NCBI GenBank assembly: GCA_004556565.1
Contig: SFGN01000035.1
Location: 1 to 38,332 of the forward strand
Length of the DNA: 38,332 nt
From: Lachnospiraceae bacterium
Lineage (GTDB): Bacteria > Bacillota_A > Clostridia > Lachnospirales > Lachnospiraceae
Direction: 5' to 3'
Part shown: piece after piece, positions 19,187 through 25,939 of the stretch
How positions within the stretch are numbered: position 1 is the first letter of the stretch
Layout: each line of letters opens with the position of its first letter
Notes under the pieces: generated by a model
Databases searched by the model: none
What the model was told of the DNA's origin: nothing
The model's input: the letters and a program-made list of their open reading frames with translations, nothing else
Made by a program: the position numbers and the translations under genes

Positions 19187-19794
19187 GGCGCATCCTCCTC
19201 CTTTAATATACCATAAAACATATAATCTATCATTTTCGGCAGAATATCCTCATGGGCCTGTGCAACACTGTCAACTCCCCCGCCGCCCAGAGAGGGACTT
19301 GTAAAATACCAGTTAAACATATTCTGCAGCATCAAAAAATAATTCGTCGCACCTTCACTGTCTATTCCATCCCGCAAATGATTACTGTCCAATATCTTCT
19401 CAAAAATCCTGAGATTCATTTCATCATATTGCTTTCTCATTACAGCAATCACTTCCATATGCTTCTGCGGCGGATGTACCAATGACTCGACCACCATACC
19501 GGCCATATTTTTATTCTGCTTAAAAAAGGCAGCCCTTGCCGTTATATAAACATGGAAATCGCCCTGTTCCGCCGTCTCCCGAAGTGCTTCCGTCAGTTCA
19601 TGAAAACATATTTCAAGGCACTTCAGATATAATGCATCTTTATTTTCAAAATTATGATAAATCAGCCCCTTGGCAATTCCTTTGTCGCATACATTATTAA
19701 TTGATGCCGCTGCATATCCTTTTGTTCCAAATTCCTCAATCGCTGCGGTTATTATTCTTTCTCTTGTCAGCTTTGTTTTCTCTTCACGTTTCAA
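19183..19794 (-). CDS. TetR/AcrR-family transcriptional regulator
   Basis: About 203 residues from TTG at 19794, chosen because GGGAGG lies 6-7 bases upstream. An ATG at 19815 or 19812 is possible but lacks a ribosome binding site. The N-terminal TetR HTH is clear: LTRERIITAAIEEFGTKGYA, then ASINNVCDKGIAKGLIYHNF and ENKDALYLKCLE. The C-terminal ligand domain is helical and not assignable. It is autoregulatory by position: a strong minus-strand promoter (19866-19894) is followed by this gene and the overlapping antiporter gene. The divergent DUF1622 gene shares the upstream region. Confidence 0.92.
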   Translation of the reverse strand: MKREEKTKLTRERIITAAIEEFGTKGYAAASINNVCDKGIAKGLIYHNFENKDALYLKCLEICFHELTEALRETAEQGDFHVYITARAAFFKQNKNMAGMVVESLVHPPQKHMEVIAVMRKQYDEMNLRIFEKILDSNHLRDGIDSEGATNYFLMLQNMFNWYFTSPSLGGGGVDSVAQAHEDILPKMIDYMFYGILKEEDAP

Positions 19795-19865
19795 AAATAT
19801 ACCTCCCGCCATCATTTATGGTCCGCCCGCGGATCATCTTCCGTTAAATATTGACCTATCAGTCT

Positions 19866-19894
19866 ATATTACGCATATTCTATAAATTAGTCAA
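19866..19894 (-). promoter_or_regulatory. Sigma-A promoter of the TetR-antiporter operon
   Basis: On the minus strand: TTGACT (19894-19889), 17 bases, TAATAT (19871-19866). Nearly consensus. Short GAC..GTC dyads just downstream (near 19855-19866) could be the TetR operator. Confidence 0.7.
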
Positions 19895-19895
19895 T

Positions 19896-19945
19896 AATAA
19901 GTTTTCTTTTTCCGTCACATAATAAGTTTTCTTTTTCCGTCACAC
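19896..19945. repeat. Tandem 25-bp direct repeat in the TetR/DUF1622 divergent region
   Basis: Two adjacent copies of a 25-base unit beginning AATAAGTTTTCTTTTTCCGT (19896-19920 and 19921-19945), differing only in the last base. They lie between the divergent promoters, immediately upstream of the TetR -35 and about 12 bases before the plus-strand -35. This fits a doubled regulator site or simple slippage duplication. Confidence 0.8.
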
Positions 19946-19957
19946 ACAAAAATTTGT

Positions 19958-19986
19958 TTGCCCTTTTGCACAAAAAGTACTATAAT
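19958..19986 (+). promoter_or_regulatory. Putative promoter of the DUF1622 gene
   Basis: TTGCCC (19958-19963), 17 bases, TATAAT (19981-19986), 28 bases upstream of the start at 20015, with GAGGAGG between. Confidence 0.65.
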
Positions 19987-20014
19987 TAACACATTATTAT
20001 GAGGAGGATAACTA

Positions 20015-20359
20015 ATGATAGAGCTGTTTATTGATAATATCGAATTATTTCTGACCTATATAGTTGAGATCTGCACAGTTCTTCTTGAACTATTCGGTGT
20101 CATCGTTCTTGTATGCACCGCCGTCAGATGCTTTGTTATGTGGATTCATCACGATTCCAGGCTCAGACTTGACCTGGCACGGGGGATTGCACTGTCACTT
20201 GAATTTAAAATGGGAAGCGAGGTTCTCCGTACTGTAGTTGTACGCCAGTGGTCTGAACTCGGAATCCTCGGCGCAGTCATTTTCCTTCGGGGACTGCTCA
20301 CCTTCCTCATACACTGGGAAATTAAACATGAAAAAGAAGACCTGGAAAAGCAGAGCTGA
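20015..20359 (+). CDS. DUF1622 family membrane protein
   Basis: 114 residues; start preceded by GAGGAGG. One long hydrophobic helix (about 12-40: TYIVEICTVLLELFGVIVLV) is followed by a conserved cytosolic part with LDLARGIALSLEFKMGSEVL and RTVVVRQWSEL, then a second helix (ILGAVIFLRGLLTFLIHWEI). This is the complete signature and usual length of DUF1622. Function is unknown in the family. Divergent from the TetR/antiporter pair across a short shared region, so coordinated expression is possible. Confidence 0.9.
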   Translation: MIELFIDNIELFLTYIVEICTVLLELFGVIVLVCTAVRCFVMWIHHDSRLRLDLARGIALSLEFKMGSEVLRTVVVRQWSELGILGAVIFLRGLLTFLIHWEIKHEKEDLEKQS

Positions 20360-20435
20360 TAAATGTCTGCTGCAGCTTTTCCTTTTGTAAAAATTTAAAA
20401 ACCGCCGTAATGAACCAAATTCAGAACGGCGGTTT
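20344..20435 (+). terminator. Two consecutive hairpins after DUF1622
   Basis: First, GGAAAAGC..GCTTTTCC (20344-20382) overlaps the stop codon and ends in a short T-run. Second, AAAACCGCCGT..ACGGCGGTTTT (20397-20435) is a classic terminator followed by CTTTATTTT. The A-rich left side of the second also allows use on the minus strand for the lipoprotein gene ending at 20468. Confidence 0.85.
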
Positions 20436-20467
20436 TCTTTATTTTCTATTGTAAACCTGTTTATCCT

Positions 20468-21241
20468 TTATTCTGTCAACTGCATTTCCTCGTACTCACT
20501 CAAATCAGGAAGTTCTACAGTTACCGCTTCTCCGGGATTATTATACACAGCATTCATCACCAGGGAGCATTCTGTTTCTTCACCTTCCACCACCATAGTC
20601 ATTGTCATTTCAACATTCTGCTCAGTAATATAACCTTCTTTATTTACAGTAATCGTTCCTTTCATTTCTTCCAGTTTTACATCAGAATCTTCGATTCCAT
20701 ACATGGACTCCATGGTTGTCATTACACTGTCCATATAGTCCGCCATCTTCTCGGTATCGCCGACAAAATTAATAATGTATGTACCATCTTTTTCTTCCAT
20801 CTCCAGCTCTTTCATTCCTTCAATGCCGATATTGACCATCCCTGTGCTGCCTTCCAGACTCTTCTGGATTTCAGCGAGATCCATAGGTGTTTTTATCTTC
20901 ATCCCCATCATGTCCATATAATAATAACCATCTGCATAATAAAGGTTCATATCCATGGACACGCCCTGCCCCGGCATATTCAGGCTCATAGGCATCTCCA
21001 TCTTCATGGTTTCCTTATTATTGTCCTGAACCTTAACATCCATCTGCATTTCCATAGCCATTGATTCTCCCGCTGCGGTCATATCCATATCCATGTCAAT
21101 AGTAAGATCCATGTCAGCGGATTCCTGTGCTTTCTGCATTGCATCATTTAAAATTGTTTTTACATCCTTCTTTTCTCCCCCGCATCCTGCCAGACAAAGC
21201 ACAAGTATGGCAGTAAGCAGTACACTCATAAATTTTTTCAT
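20468..21241 (-). CDS. Methionine-rich lipoprotein, DUF6612-like
   Basis: 257 residues; AAGGAGG lies upstream of ATG at 21241. Lipoprotein signal MKKFMSVLLTAILVLCLAGC with lipobox LAGC, so the mature protein is anchored outside the membrane. The rest is acidic and beta-rich with an exceptional methionine content (stretches like MDMDMDMTAAGESMAMEMQM), YYADGYYYMDMMGMKIK, and a C-terminal half matching the LolA-like DUF6612 pattern (NKEGYITEQNVEMTM). The function of such proteins is unknown; periplasm-facing lipid or ligand binding is suggested by fold only. Methionine richness could reflect metal or oxidant sensitivity, but it is regular in the beta strands and may be structural. Monocistronic by position. 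Confidence 0.85.
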   Translation of the reverse strand: MKKFMSVLLTAILVLCLAGCGGEKKDVKTILNDAMQKAQESADMDLTIDMDMDMTAAGESMAMEMQMDVKVQDNNKETMKMEMPMSLNMPGQGVSMDMNLYYADGYYYMDMMGMKIKTPMDLAEIQKSLEGSTGMVNIGIEGMKELEMEEKDGTYIINFVGDTEKMADYMDSVMTTMESMYGIEDSDVKLEEMKGTITVNKEGYITEQNVEMTMTMVVEGEETECSLVMNAVYNNPGEAVTVELPDLSEYEEMQLTE

Positions 21242-21267
21242 AAAAATCTACCTCCTTTTTTTTCTCC

Positions 21268-21302
21268 ATTATACATGACATTTCCTTATAAACATATATG
21301 TT
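21268..21302 (-). promoter_or_regulatory. Lipoprotein promoter -10 with adjacent palindrome
   Basis: The minus strand has TATAAT at 21273-21268. Just upstream is a perfect 12-bp palindrome AACATATATGTT (21291-21302), where a -35 would lie; no good -35 hexamer is present. An activator or repressor site is possible. Confidence 0.4.
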
Positions 21303-21347
21303 TTTTCACTTGATTTCTTAATATTCTATTACAATTTTAATATAATT

Positions 21348-21375
21348 ATAGCCCGCAGGTTTTCCCGCGGGCTAT
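21348..21375 (-). terminator. Hairpin downstream of the flavin reductase-rubredoxin gene
   Basis: ATAGCCCGC (21348-21356) pairs with GCGGGCTAT (21367-21375), 9 bp perfect, 10-base loop. On the minus strand it is followed by a weak U-rich tract (TATAATTATATT). Confidence 0.6.
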
Positions 21376-21421
21376 TGAATCATGTCTTACTCTTCTTTTC
21401 TTTAATATGACCGCACCAGCT

Positions 21422-22042
21422 CTATTTCTCCACCTTTTCAAAATCTGATGCCGGATGTTTGCACCACGGGCAGATAAAATCTTCCGGGATTTCCTCTCCT
21501 TCATATTCGTATCCGCATATTGTGCAGCGCCATACTGTCTTATTTGTTTTTGTCTGCGTTTCCGTTTTTTTCGGCTTTACATTTTTATGATAATAATCAT
21601 AGGTTACGGAATCCTGTTCCCCAAGCACATCCATATCTGTAATATCTGCTATGAATAATGTATGGGAGCCCAGATCTTCTGTCTTTACAACACTTCCTGA
21701 AATATAAGCGTTCGTTCCTTCCGTAATCGCAAGTGTATCATTTTCAAGACGCTTCACCGCTGTAAATCCTTCAAACTTGTCCACATCTTTTCCGGACTGG
21801 AAACCAAATCTTTTGTACATTGAAAAATCAGCATCAATGCTGAGCACAGATACCGTAAATATCCCTGTCGCCATAATCATATCATGAGTATAATTCGCCT
21901 TATTGACGGAAATGCTGATTCTGTTCGGGTCAGATGCCACCTGCACCGCAGTATTAATAATACATCCGTTATCCTTTCCGTCCTGCTTTGCGGTCAGAAC
22001 AAACAATCCGTAACTAAGCTTATTCATTGCCTTTATGTTCAT
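21422..22042 (-). CDS. Flavin reductase with C-terminal rubredoxin domain
   Basis: 206 residues from ATG at 22042, with AAGGAGG 8 bases upstream. A GTG 9 bases further up would overlap that site and is unlikely. Residues 1-150 form an FMN-binding split-barrel flavin reductase (MNKLSYGLFVLTAK, GCIINTAVQVASDPNRISIS, FTVSVLSIDADFS). Residues about 165-206 are a rubredoxin: WRCTICGYEYEGEEIPEDF followed by CPWCKHPASDF, giving both CxxC iron ligands. Such high-molecular-weight rubredoxins pass electrons from NAD(P)H through FMN to partners such as flavodiiron proteins that detoxify O2 or NO in anaerobes. No flavodiiron gene is nearby. Confidence 0.94.
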   Translation of the reverse strand: MNIKAMNKLSYGLFVLTAKQDGKDNGCIINTAVQVASDPNRISISVNKANYTHDMIMATGIFTVSVLSIDADFSMYKRFGFQSGKDVDKFEGFTAVKRLENDTLAITEGTNAYISGSVVKTEDLGSHTLFIADITDMDVLGEQDSVTYDYYHKNVKPKKTETQTKTNKTVWRCTICGYEYEGEEIPEDFICPWCKHPASDFEKVEK

Positions 22043-22100
22043 AATATCCACCTCCTTCCCTTATTTTACCAAAATATGTCATAAATATCCAGATATAATT

Positions 22101-22123
22101 CAACAGTATAATTCATATTGTTG
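22101..22123 (-). promoter_or_regulatory. Dyad upstream of flavin reductase-rubredoxin
   Basis: CAACAGTAT (22101-22109) faces ATATTGTTG (22115-22123) across AATTC, with a single G/T mismatch. On the minus strand it sits upstream of an extended -10-like TGGTAAAAT near 22070, so it could be an operator for a stress regulator. The identity of that regulator is unknown. Confidence 0.35.
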
Positions 22124-22140
22124 TGTTTGAGGCACAAGTC

Positions 22141-22161
22141 AAAAAAACACCACGAAGGCGT
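22141..22161 (-). terminator. Terminator of the WYL regulator gene
   Basis: On the minus strand ACGCC-TTCGT-GGTGT forms a 5-bp hairpin (22161-22147), immediately followed by seven T (22147-22141), 8 bases after the WYL stop. Confidence 0.75.
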
Positions 22162-22168
22162 ATTCGCA

Positions 22169-23164
22169 TTATATCCTCTCATATTGCCTTATTAATCTGT
22201 TAATCTCCTTTTTCATCTGCTCAACCACTTCATCCGGGGATACAATCGTTACACCTTCCCCCAGAGAAAAAATCCACCCAAGGAACTGATTGCTGACATG
22301 TACATCCACAATTACTGTAAAATGATTTTCATCTTCAGGAATCATCATCACATCTTTTCCAAACCGGTCTATGATCACACCTGCAAGATTATTTTCCACC
22401 TGCAGCTTTACTTCTTGTTCTTTTCCTCCAAACATCCCAAAACTTTTCTTTGCATAATCCGCCATATCCAGCTTTTTAAAATGTGCTTTTCCTTCTCTCT
22501 GTTCATCAGACATCTGGATGTGCAGCATTTTATCAACACGGTAATGCTTAATCTGCCCGGCATCGGAATCATGTCCTACAAGATAATAATTCTCATCATC
22601 CCAGGAAAGTCCCCAGGGACTGATATGATACCATGCCCCTTTATGGCGAAGTTCCATTTCTTTTTTTACATTCCACTGAAAATACTGAAATCTTATTTTC
22701 TTATTTTCGGAAATCGCATTATGAATAGTATCCACCGTATAGTAAATGCTTTCATTCATTGTCTTGATTCTTCCGGATACATATACCTGACGCTGCAGCT
22801 TCATCGCCTCATATTTACTGACCAGCTGTTCCAGCTTTTTAATCAGGGCATTTGTTTTCCGCTCTGTAATAAATTTAGAAGACTGAATAGCATCTACCAG
22901 AAGCTTCAGCTCTGGCAGTTCAAAAGGACGGCTTACCACATGATAATGGTAGCGGTTTCCCACCGGCTCGCCTTCTACCTCAATTCCCAGCATTTCAAGG
23001 TCACGCAGGTCATTATAAATACTCTTTCTGTCTGCCGTGATCTCATATTCTCCCAGTGCAGAAATAATTTCCGGCATGGTAATATAATGATCATCATCTG
23101 TCTTTTCCAGCATGATCTGTGCAAGACGGTACAACTTGAATTTCTGGTTCGTTCCCCTTGGCAT
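22169..23164 (-). CDS. WYL-domain transcriptional regulator
   Basis: 331 residues. The N-terminal winged HTH (about 8-65: FKLYRLAQIMLEKTD, ITADRKSIYNDLRDLEMLGI) is followed by a linker (FELPELKLLVDAIQSSKFIT), the WYL domain (about 140-215: NKKIRFQYFQW, YHISPWGLSWDDENYYLVGH, IKHYRVDKM) and the WCX C-terminal domain. WYL regulators sense nucleotides or nucleic acid and control defence, DNA-repair and mobile-element genes. It is a close intact paralogue of the broken WYL gene at 25018-25928. It is preceded on the same strand by a DUF7662 remnant and followed by a terminator. Confidence 0.93.
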   Translation of the reverse strand: MPRGTNQKFKLYRLAQIMLEKTDDDHYITMPEIISALGEYEITADRKSIYNDLRDLEMLGIEVEGEPVGNRYHYHVVSRPFELPELKLLVDAIQSSKFITERKTNALIKKLEQLVSKYEAMKLQRQVYVSGRIKTMNESIYYTVDTIHNAISENKKIRFQYFQWNVKKEMELRHKGAWYHISPWGLSWDDENYYLVGHDSDAGQIKHYRVDKMLHIQMSDEQREGKAHFKKLDMADYAKKSFGMFGGKEQEVKLQVENNLAGVIIDRFGKDVMMIPEDENHFTVIVDVHVSNQFLGWIFSLGEGVTIVSPDEVVEQMKKEINRLIRQYERI

Positions 23165-23180
23165 AGCACTCTTCCTCCGA

Positions 23181-23312
23181 TCAGAACATTATTATATAAA
23201 CTAAATTCAGTATAACACAGATGGGAAGAGCATTATAGTATAATGTGATGCCATTAATTCTAACAGTCTTATTACTCTGCACATATTCCCATAAAGAGTT
23301 ATATTTACTCAT
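23181..23312 (-). pseudogene. N-terminal remnant of a DUF7662-like gene
   Basis: From ATG at 23312, with AAAGGAG upstream, the frame reads MSKYNSLWEYVQSNKT, closely matching the start of the intact gene at 33332-33541 (MSKYDPLWKWIKENGT). It then diverges into unrelated sequence, stopping at 23181. The remaining domain (LTYAEIEEIAGIPIDHSFL) is missing. It lies directly before the WYL gene. A perfect palindrome CATTATAGTATAATG (23231-23245) lies in the divergent part and may serve the WYL gene. The homology is seen by eye only, over about 15 residues. Confidence 0.55.
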
Positions 23313-23360
23313 TGTGTTTTGCTCCTTTCAAATCCGCATCTGAATACCTTTATGAGTTCA

Positions 23361-23389
23361 CTATATATCGGAGAAATAAGAAAAATCAA
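23361..23389 (-). promoter_or_regulatory. Putative promoter for the DUF7662 remnant and WYL gene
   Basis: On the minus strand TTGATT (23389-23384) is followed after 16-17 bases by TATATA or ATATAG (23367-23361). A weak A/T hairpin (CCTTTTT..AAAAAGG, 23395-23416) just upstream may end the ADP-ribosylglycohydrolase transcript. Confidence 0.45.
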
Positions 23390-23437
23390 GACTCCCTTTT
23401 TATTATAGAAAAAAGGTTTCTTTTGTTTCTTATTTTC

Positions 23438-24460
23438 TTATTTTGATAAATTTTCTGCCACTTTTCTGATTATGTCTATAAGCTCCAGATTCTCAGTGTA
23501 TTTATCAGGAATTGCATCAATTCCAAGATATGTTCCAAGAATATTTCCGGCAATTGCACCTGTAGAATCACTGTCACCATTATGATTTACAGATGAAATC
23601 ATCGCTGCATCAAAATCATTATCATGTTTCAATGCACAATAAACTGCTATTGCAAGAGCCTCCTCTCCAATCCACCCTTCGCCAAGCTTATGGATTGCAT
23701 CCAAATCGTCTGTGATATCGTTGTCCGTTGCCAGATCAACTGCTTTTCTCATCAGATTTTTGAATATTTCGCATTCTTCCGGATCATCATCCATAAACAG
23801 AACCGGTACCTTTTCAATCATGTCTTCCATAATCTGAAGAAGGCTCATCTCTGGACGATACATTGCAAGATTAACAATGTGAACCAATCCCGCCGCAGAG
23901 ATATAACCAAGCGGATTCCCGTGTGTTAATGCTGCAGCCTGTGCTCCTCTGGTATCGATTTCCTGCCATTCCATCTCATCCGGGGAGTAATACAGGCCAA
24001 TCGGGGCAACTCTCATTACTCCGCCACAGCCTTTGCTGTTATTGATGGGCTCATAAATGCTTCCGAACTCTCCTCTCTCCAATGCATTCAGACAGGTGAT
24101 ACCAGGTGCTCTTCTGTCATTCAGCTCTTTGATATCTGTCAGCCAGAGCCTATTCTTTCTGACCTTTCTGCTGAATCTCTGGGTTCGCAGCCACTCCTGA
24201 TATGCATCAAACATGCCACCGATGTAAGCCGTATAATTCATCGGATTCTTTGCAAGAAGAATTCCTTCTGCCGTAAACAGTGTCATCTGTGTGTCATCTG
24301 AAATGAGTGCCTTCCCATTTGTAAGCTCGTATTCTGTGATTCCAGCAGAACCATATCTGCTGAAAATCCAGTCCTCTCTGTCAAATTCAACCGCGTACCC
24401 TAACGCATCTCCAGCAGCACCGCCAACCAGACATCCTAAGATTTTATTCATATCTCTCAT
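23438..24460 (-). CDS. ADP-ribosylglycohydrolase (DraG/ARH family)
   Basis: 340 residues. MNKILGCLVGGAAGDALGYA at the start, ISDDTQMTLFTAEG, SKGCGGVMRVAPIGL, AAALTHGNPLGY and the metal-binding NHNGDSDSTGAIAGNILG are the dinuclear-Mg hallmarks of the family. Such enzymes hydrolyse ADP-ribose from proteins, nucleic acids or small molecules. The start may be ATG at 24460 or the one 9 bases later; neither has a strong ribosome binding site, and a perfect 9-bp hairpin (24474-24494) lies in the leader. Directly upstream are remnants of NAD-precursor uptake and kinase genes, so the locus appears to have served NAD/ADP-ribose metabolism. Confidence 0.95.
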   Translation of the reverse strand: MRDMNKILGCLVGGAAGDALGYAVEFDREDWIFSRYGSAGITEYELTNGKALISDDTQMTLFTAEGILLAKNPMNYTAYIGGMFDAYQEWLRTQRFSRKVRKNRLWLTDIKELNDRRAPGITCLNALERGEFGSIYEPINNSKGCGGVMRVAPIGLYYSPDEMEWQEIDTRGAQAAALTHGNPLGYISAAGLVHIVNLAMYRPEMSLLQIMEDMIEKVPVLFMDDDPEECEIFKNLMRKAVDLATDNDITDDLDAIHKLGEGWIGEEALAIAVYCALKHDNDFDAAMISSVNHNGDSDSTGAIAGNILGTYLGIDAIPDKYTENLELIDIIRKVAENLSK

Positions 24461-24473
24461 ATCTATTACCCAT

Positions 24474-24494
24474 ACATGAAGAAAATCTTCATGT
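24474..24494 (-). repeat. Hairpin in the ADP-ribosylglycohydrolase leader
   Basis: ACATGAAGA (24474-24482) and TCTTCATGT (24486-24494) are perfect inverted copies with a 3-base loop, 14 bases before the ATG on the minus strand. It has no T-run, so it may affect translation or mRNA stability. Confidence 0.5.
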
Positions 24495-24521
24495 CCCTTT
24501 CGTTATTCTCTGACTGTATTA

Positions 24522-24653
24522 TTATATTCCCTTATTTTTCAGGATTATTTTCCAGCCATCCTGAGGCAGTTCCAAGAATTTACAGAAAAACTGTGTAATC
24601 AATGCATCCGTATCCACAAACAGTAATATGTTACTATATTCAACCGCTTTCAT
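24522..24653 (-). pseudogene. Fragment resembling a NadR-type ribosylnicotinamide kinase
   Basis: In the frame from 24653 the minus strand reads MKAVEYSNILLFVDTDALIT then QFFCKFLE, a pattern I recognise from the middle of NadR-like kinases (FVDTD..TTQF). It then changes to unrelated LPQDGWKIILKNKGI and stops at 24522. Both the nucleotide-binding N-terminus and the C-terminus are absent. It overlaps the last codons of the pnuC remnant, so one or more deletions fused the two genes. The identification rests on a short motif and is only moderate. Confidence 0.45.
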
Positions 24654-24929
24654 TTCTGCCGTTTTCTGGAATAAAAAGCGTTTGTGTAGATCTTCACAGA
24701 AATAATCATTGCGACAATAGAAACCACCGTACTAAGTGCATCAACATAAGAAAGAGATCCCCCCGATCAGTTTCAGAAAAGTACCATAAGCAACTGTTGC
24801 CACAGCTGTTACTGCGAGCATCCAGGTAAGACCTTTGAAACTCATAGATTTCGTTTCGACCTCATGGGTTTCCTGATTCATGTGTTTTTTCCAGACATAA
24901 AATAATTCTTCTTTGATAAATTTAGACAA
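24650..24929 (-). pseudogene. pnuC: pnuC remnant (nicotinamide riboside transporter), internally deleted and frameshifted
   Basis: A TTG start at 24929 with GGGAGG 8-9 bases upstream gives MSKFIKEEL, a PnuC-like beginning. It is joined in frame to FYVWKKHMNQETHEVETKSM and LAVTAVATVAYGTFLKLIGG, the PnuC C-terminal half; roughly 100 residues with several helices are missing. At a run of six G (near 24763-24768) one extra base shifts the frame; the other frame continues with SLSYVDALSTVVSIVAMIIS, again PnuC-like. After SVK it departs into IYTNAFYSRKRQK and a stop. It cannot make a working transporter. An inverted repeat TATAC..GTATA (24964-24981) lies in the putative promoter. Confidence 0.7.
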
Positions 24930-25017
24930 CTTTATCGCCTCCCATTAGCTTTGATGCAGCAATTATACTGTATATGGTATAAAATAACGTCTCCTGAGAA
25001 GCGACCAATAACCAGCT

Positions 25018-25928
25018 CTATAAATAATTATCCATCACTTCTTGCAAATATCCCATATACTGCTGTTTCACGTTCTCCGGTCCAGTAATCTTCATCCCTG
25101 ATCCAATGCCTGTAACCCATCCAAAGAACTGCGGGCTTACCGATACAAGCACTTTAGCCTTGAAAAGATCTTCTCCCTGCGGGATCAACCACACATCATG
25201 ACCAAAGCGATCGATAATAACACCGGCCAGCTCATTCTTGCATTCCAGTGTTACTTCCGCATCTACACCGCCGTACATTCCAAAGGTCTTCTTAGCAAAT
25301 GCTGCCAGATCAAAGTTCTTGAAAGATTCCTCTCCATTACGATCTGTTTCCAGAATCTCTGTATTCTGCATCTTATCAACACGATAATGCTTGATAATTC
25401 CGGCCGCTGCATCGTAAGCCACCAGATAATAATTTTCATCATCCCAGGTCAGTGCCCACGGGCTGACAACATAGAATGCACCGTCTTTCTTCAGTTTCAG
25501 TTCTTTCTTAACAGTCCACTCTGCATAATGGAACTTGATTTCTTTATTCTCGTAGATCGCAGTGTGAATATAGTTTACATTGTAATAAACGGTTTCATTC
25601 TCTGTCTTCGGACGGTTTACAATGAAAACATATTTGGAAAGCATTGCCGCATCCGTCCTGCAGCAGAGCTTCTCTAATTTCGTTATCAGTTCTTTGGATT
25701 TCTTCTCCGTGATAAACTTAGAAGACTGCACAGCATCTACCAGAAGCTTTAACTCCGGCAATTCAAAATCTCTGACACCGATATAATAACCAGGATTCTT
25801 TCCTTTCTTCTGCTGGATATCCAGTCCGAATTTATCAAGGATCTCCATCTCTGTATATATAGTTCTTCGATCCGTACTGATGCCATATTCAAATGTAAAG
25901 TACGGAGCTTCTGATCAAATGAAGCCAT
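25018..25928 (-). pseudogene. WYL regulator with its DNA-binding domain deleted
   Basis: ATG at 25928, preceded by a GAGGT site, starts MASFDQKLRTLHL, the normal beginning of this regulator type. The sequence then jumps within about 10 bases, and in a different frame, to EYGISTDRRTIYTEMEILDK. From there on the WYL and C-terminal domains are intact (ELPELKLLVDAVQSSKFITE, SPWALTWDDENYYLVAYD, IKHYRVDKM). Compared with the intact paralogue at 22169-23164, about 30 residues of the winged HTH are lost with a frameshift. A shortened protein from ATG at 25848 (276 residues) could still be made, without DNA binding. It starts 11 bases after the recD2 stop, so it is the next gene of that operon. Confidence 0.8.
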
Positions 25929-25939
25929 GGTATATTACC

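Noticed and set aside
22298..23215. Plus-strand open frame of 305 codons over the WYL gene
   Set aside because: Shadow of the well-supported WYL regulator; composition atypical.
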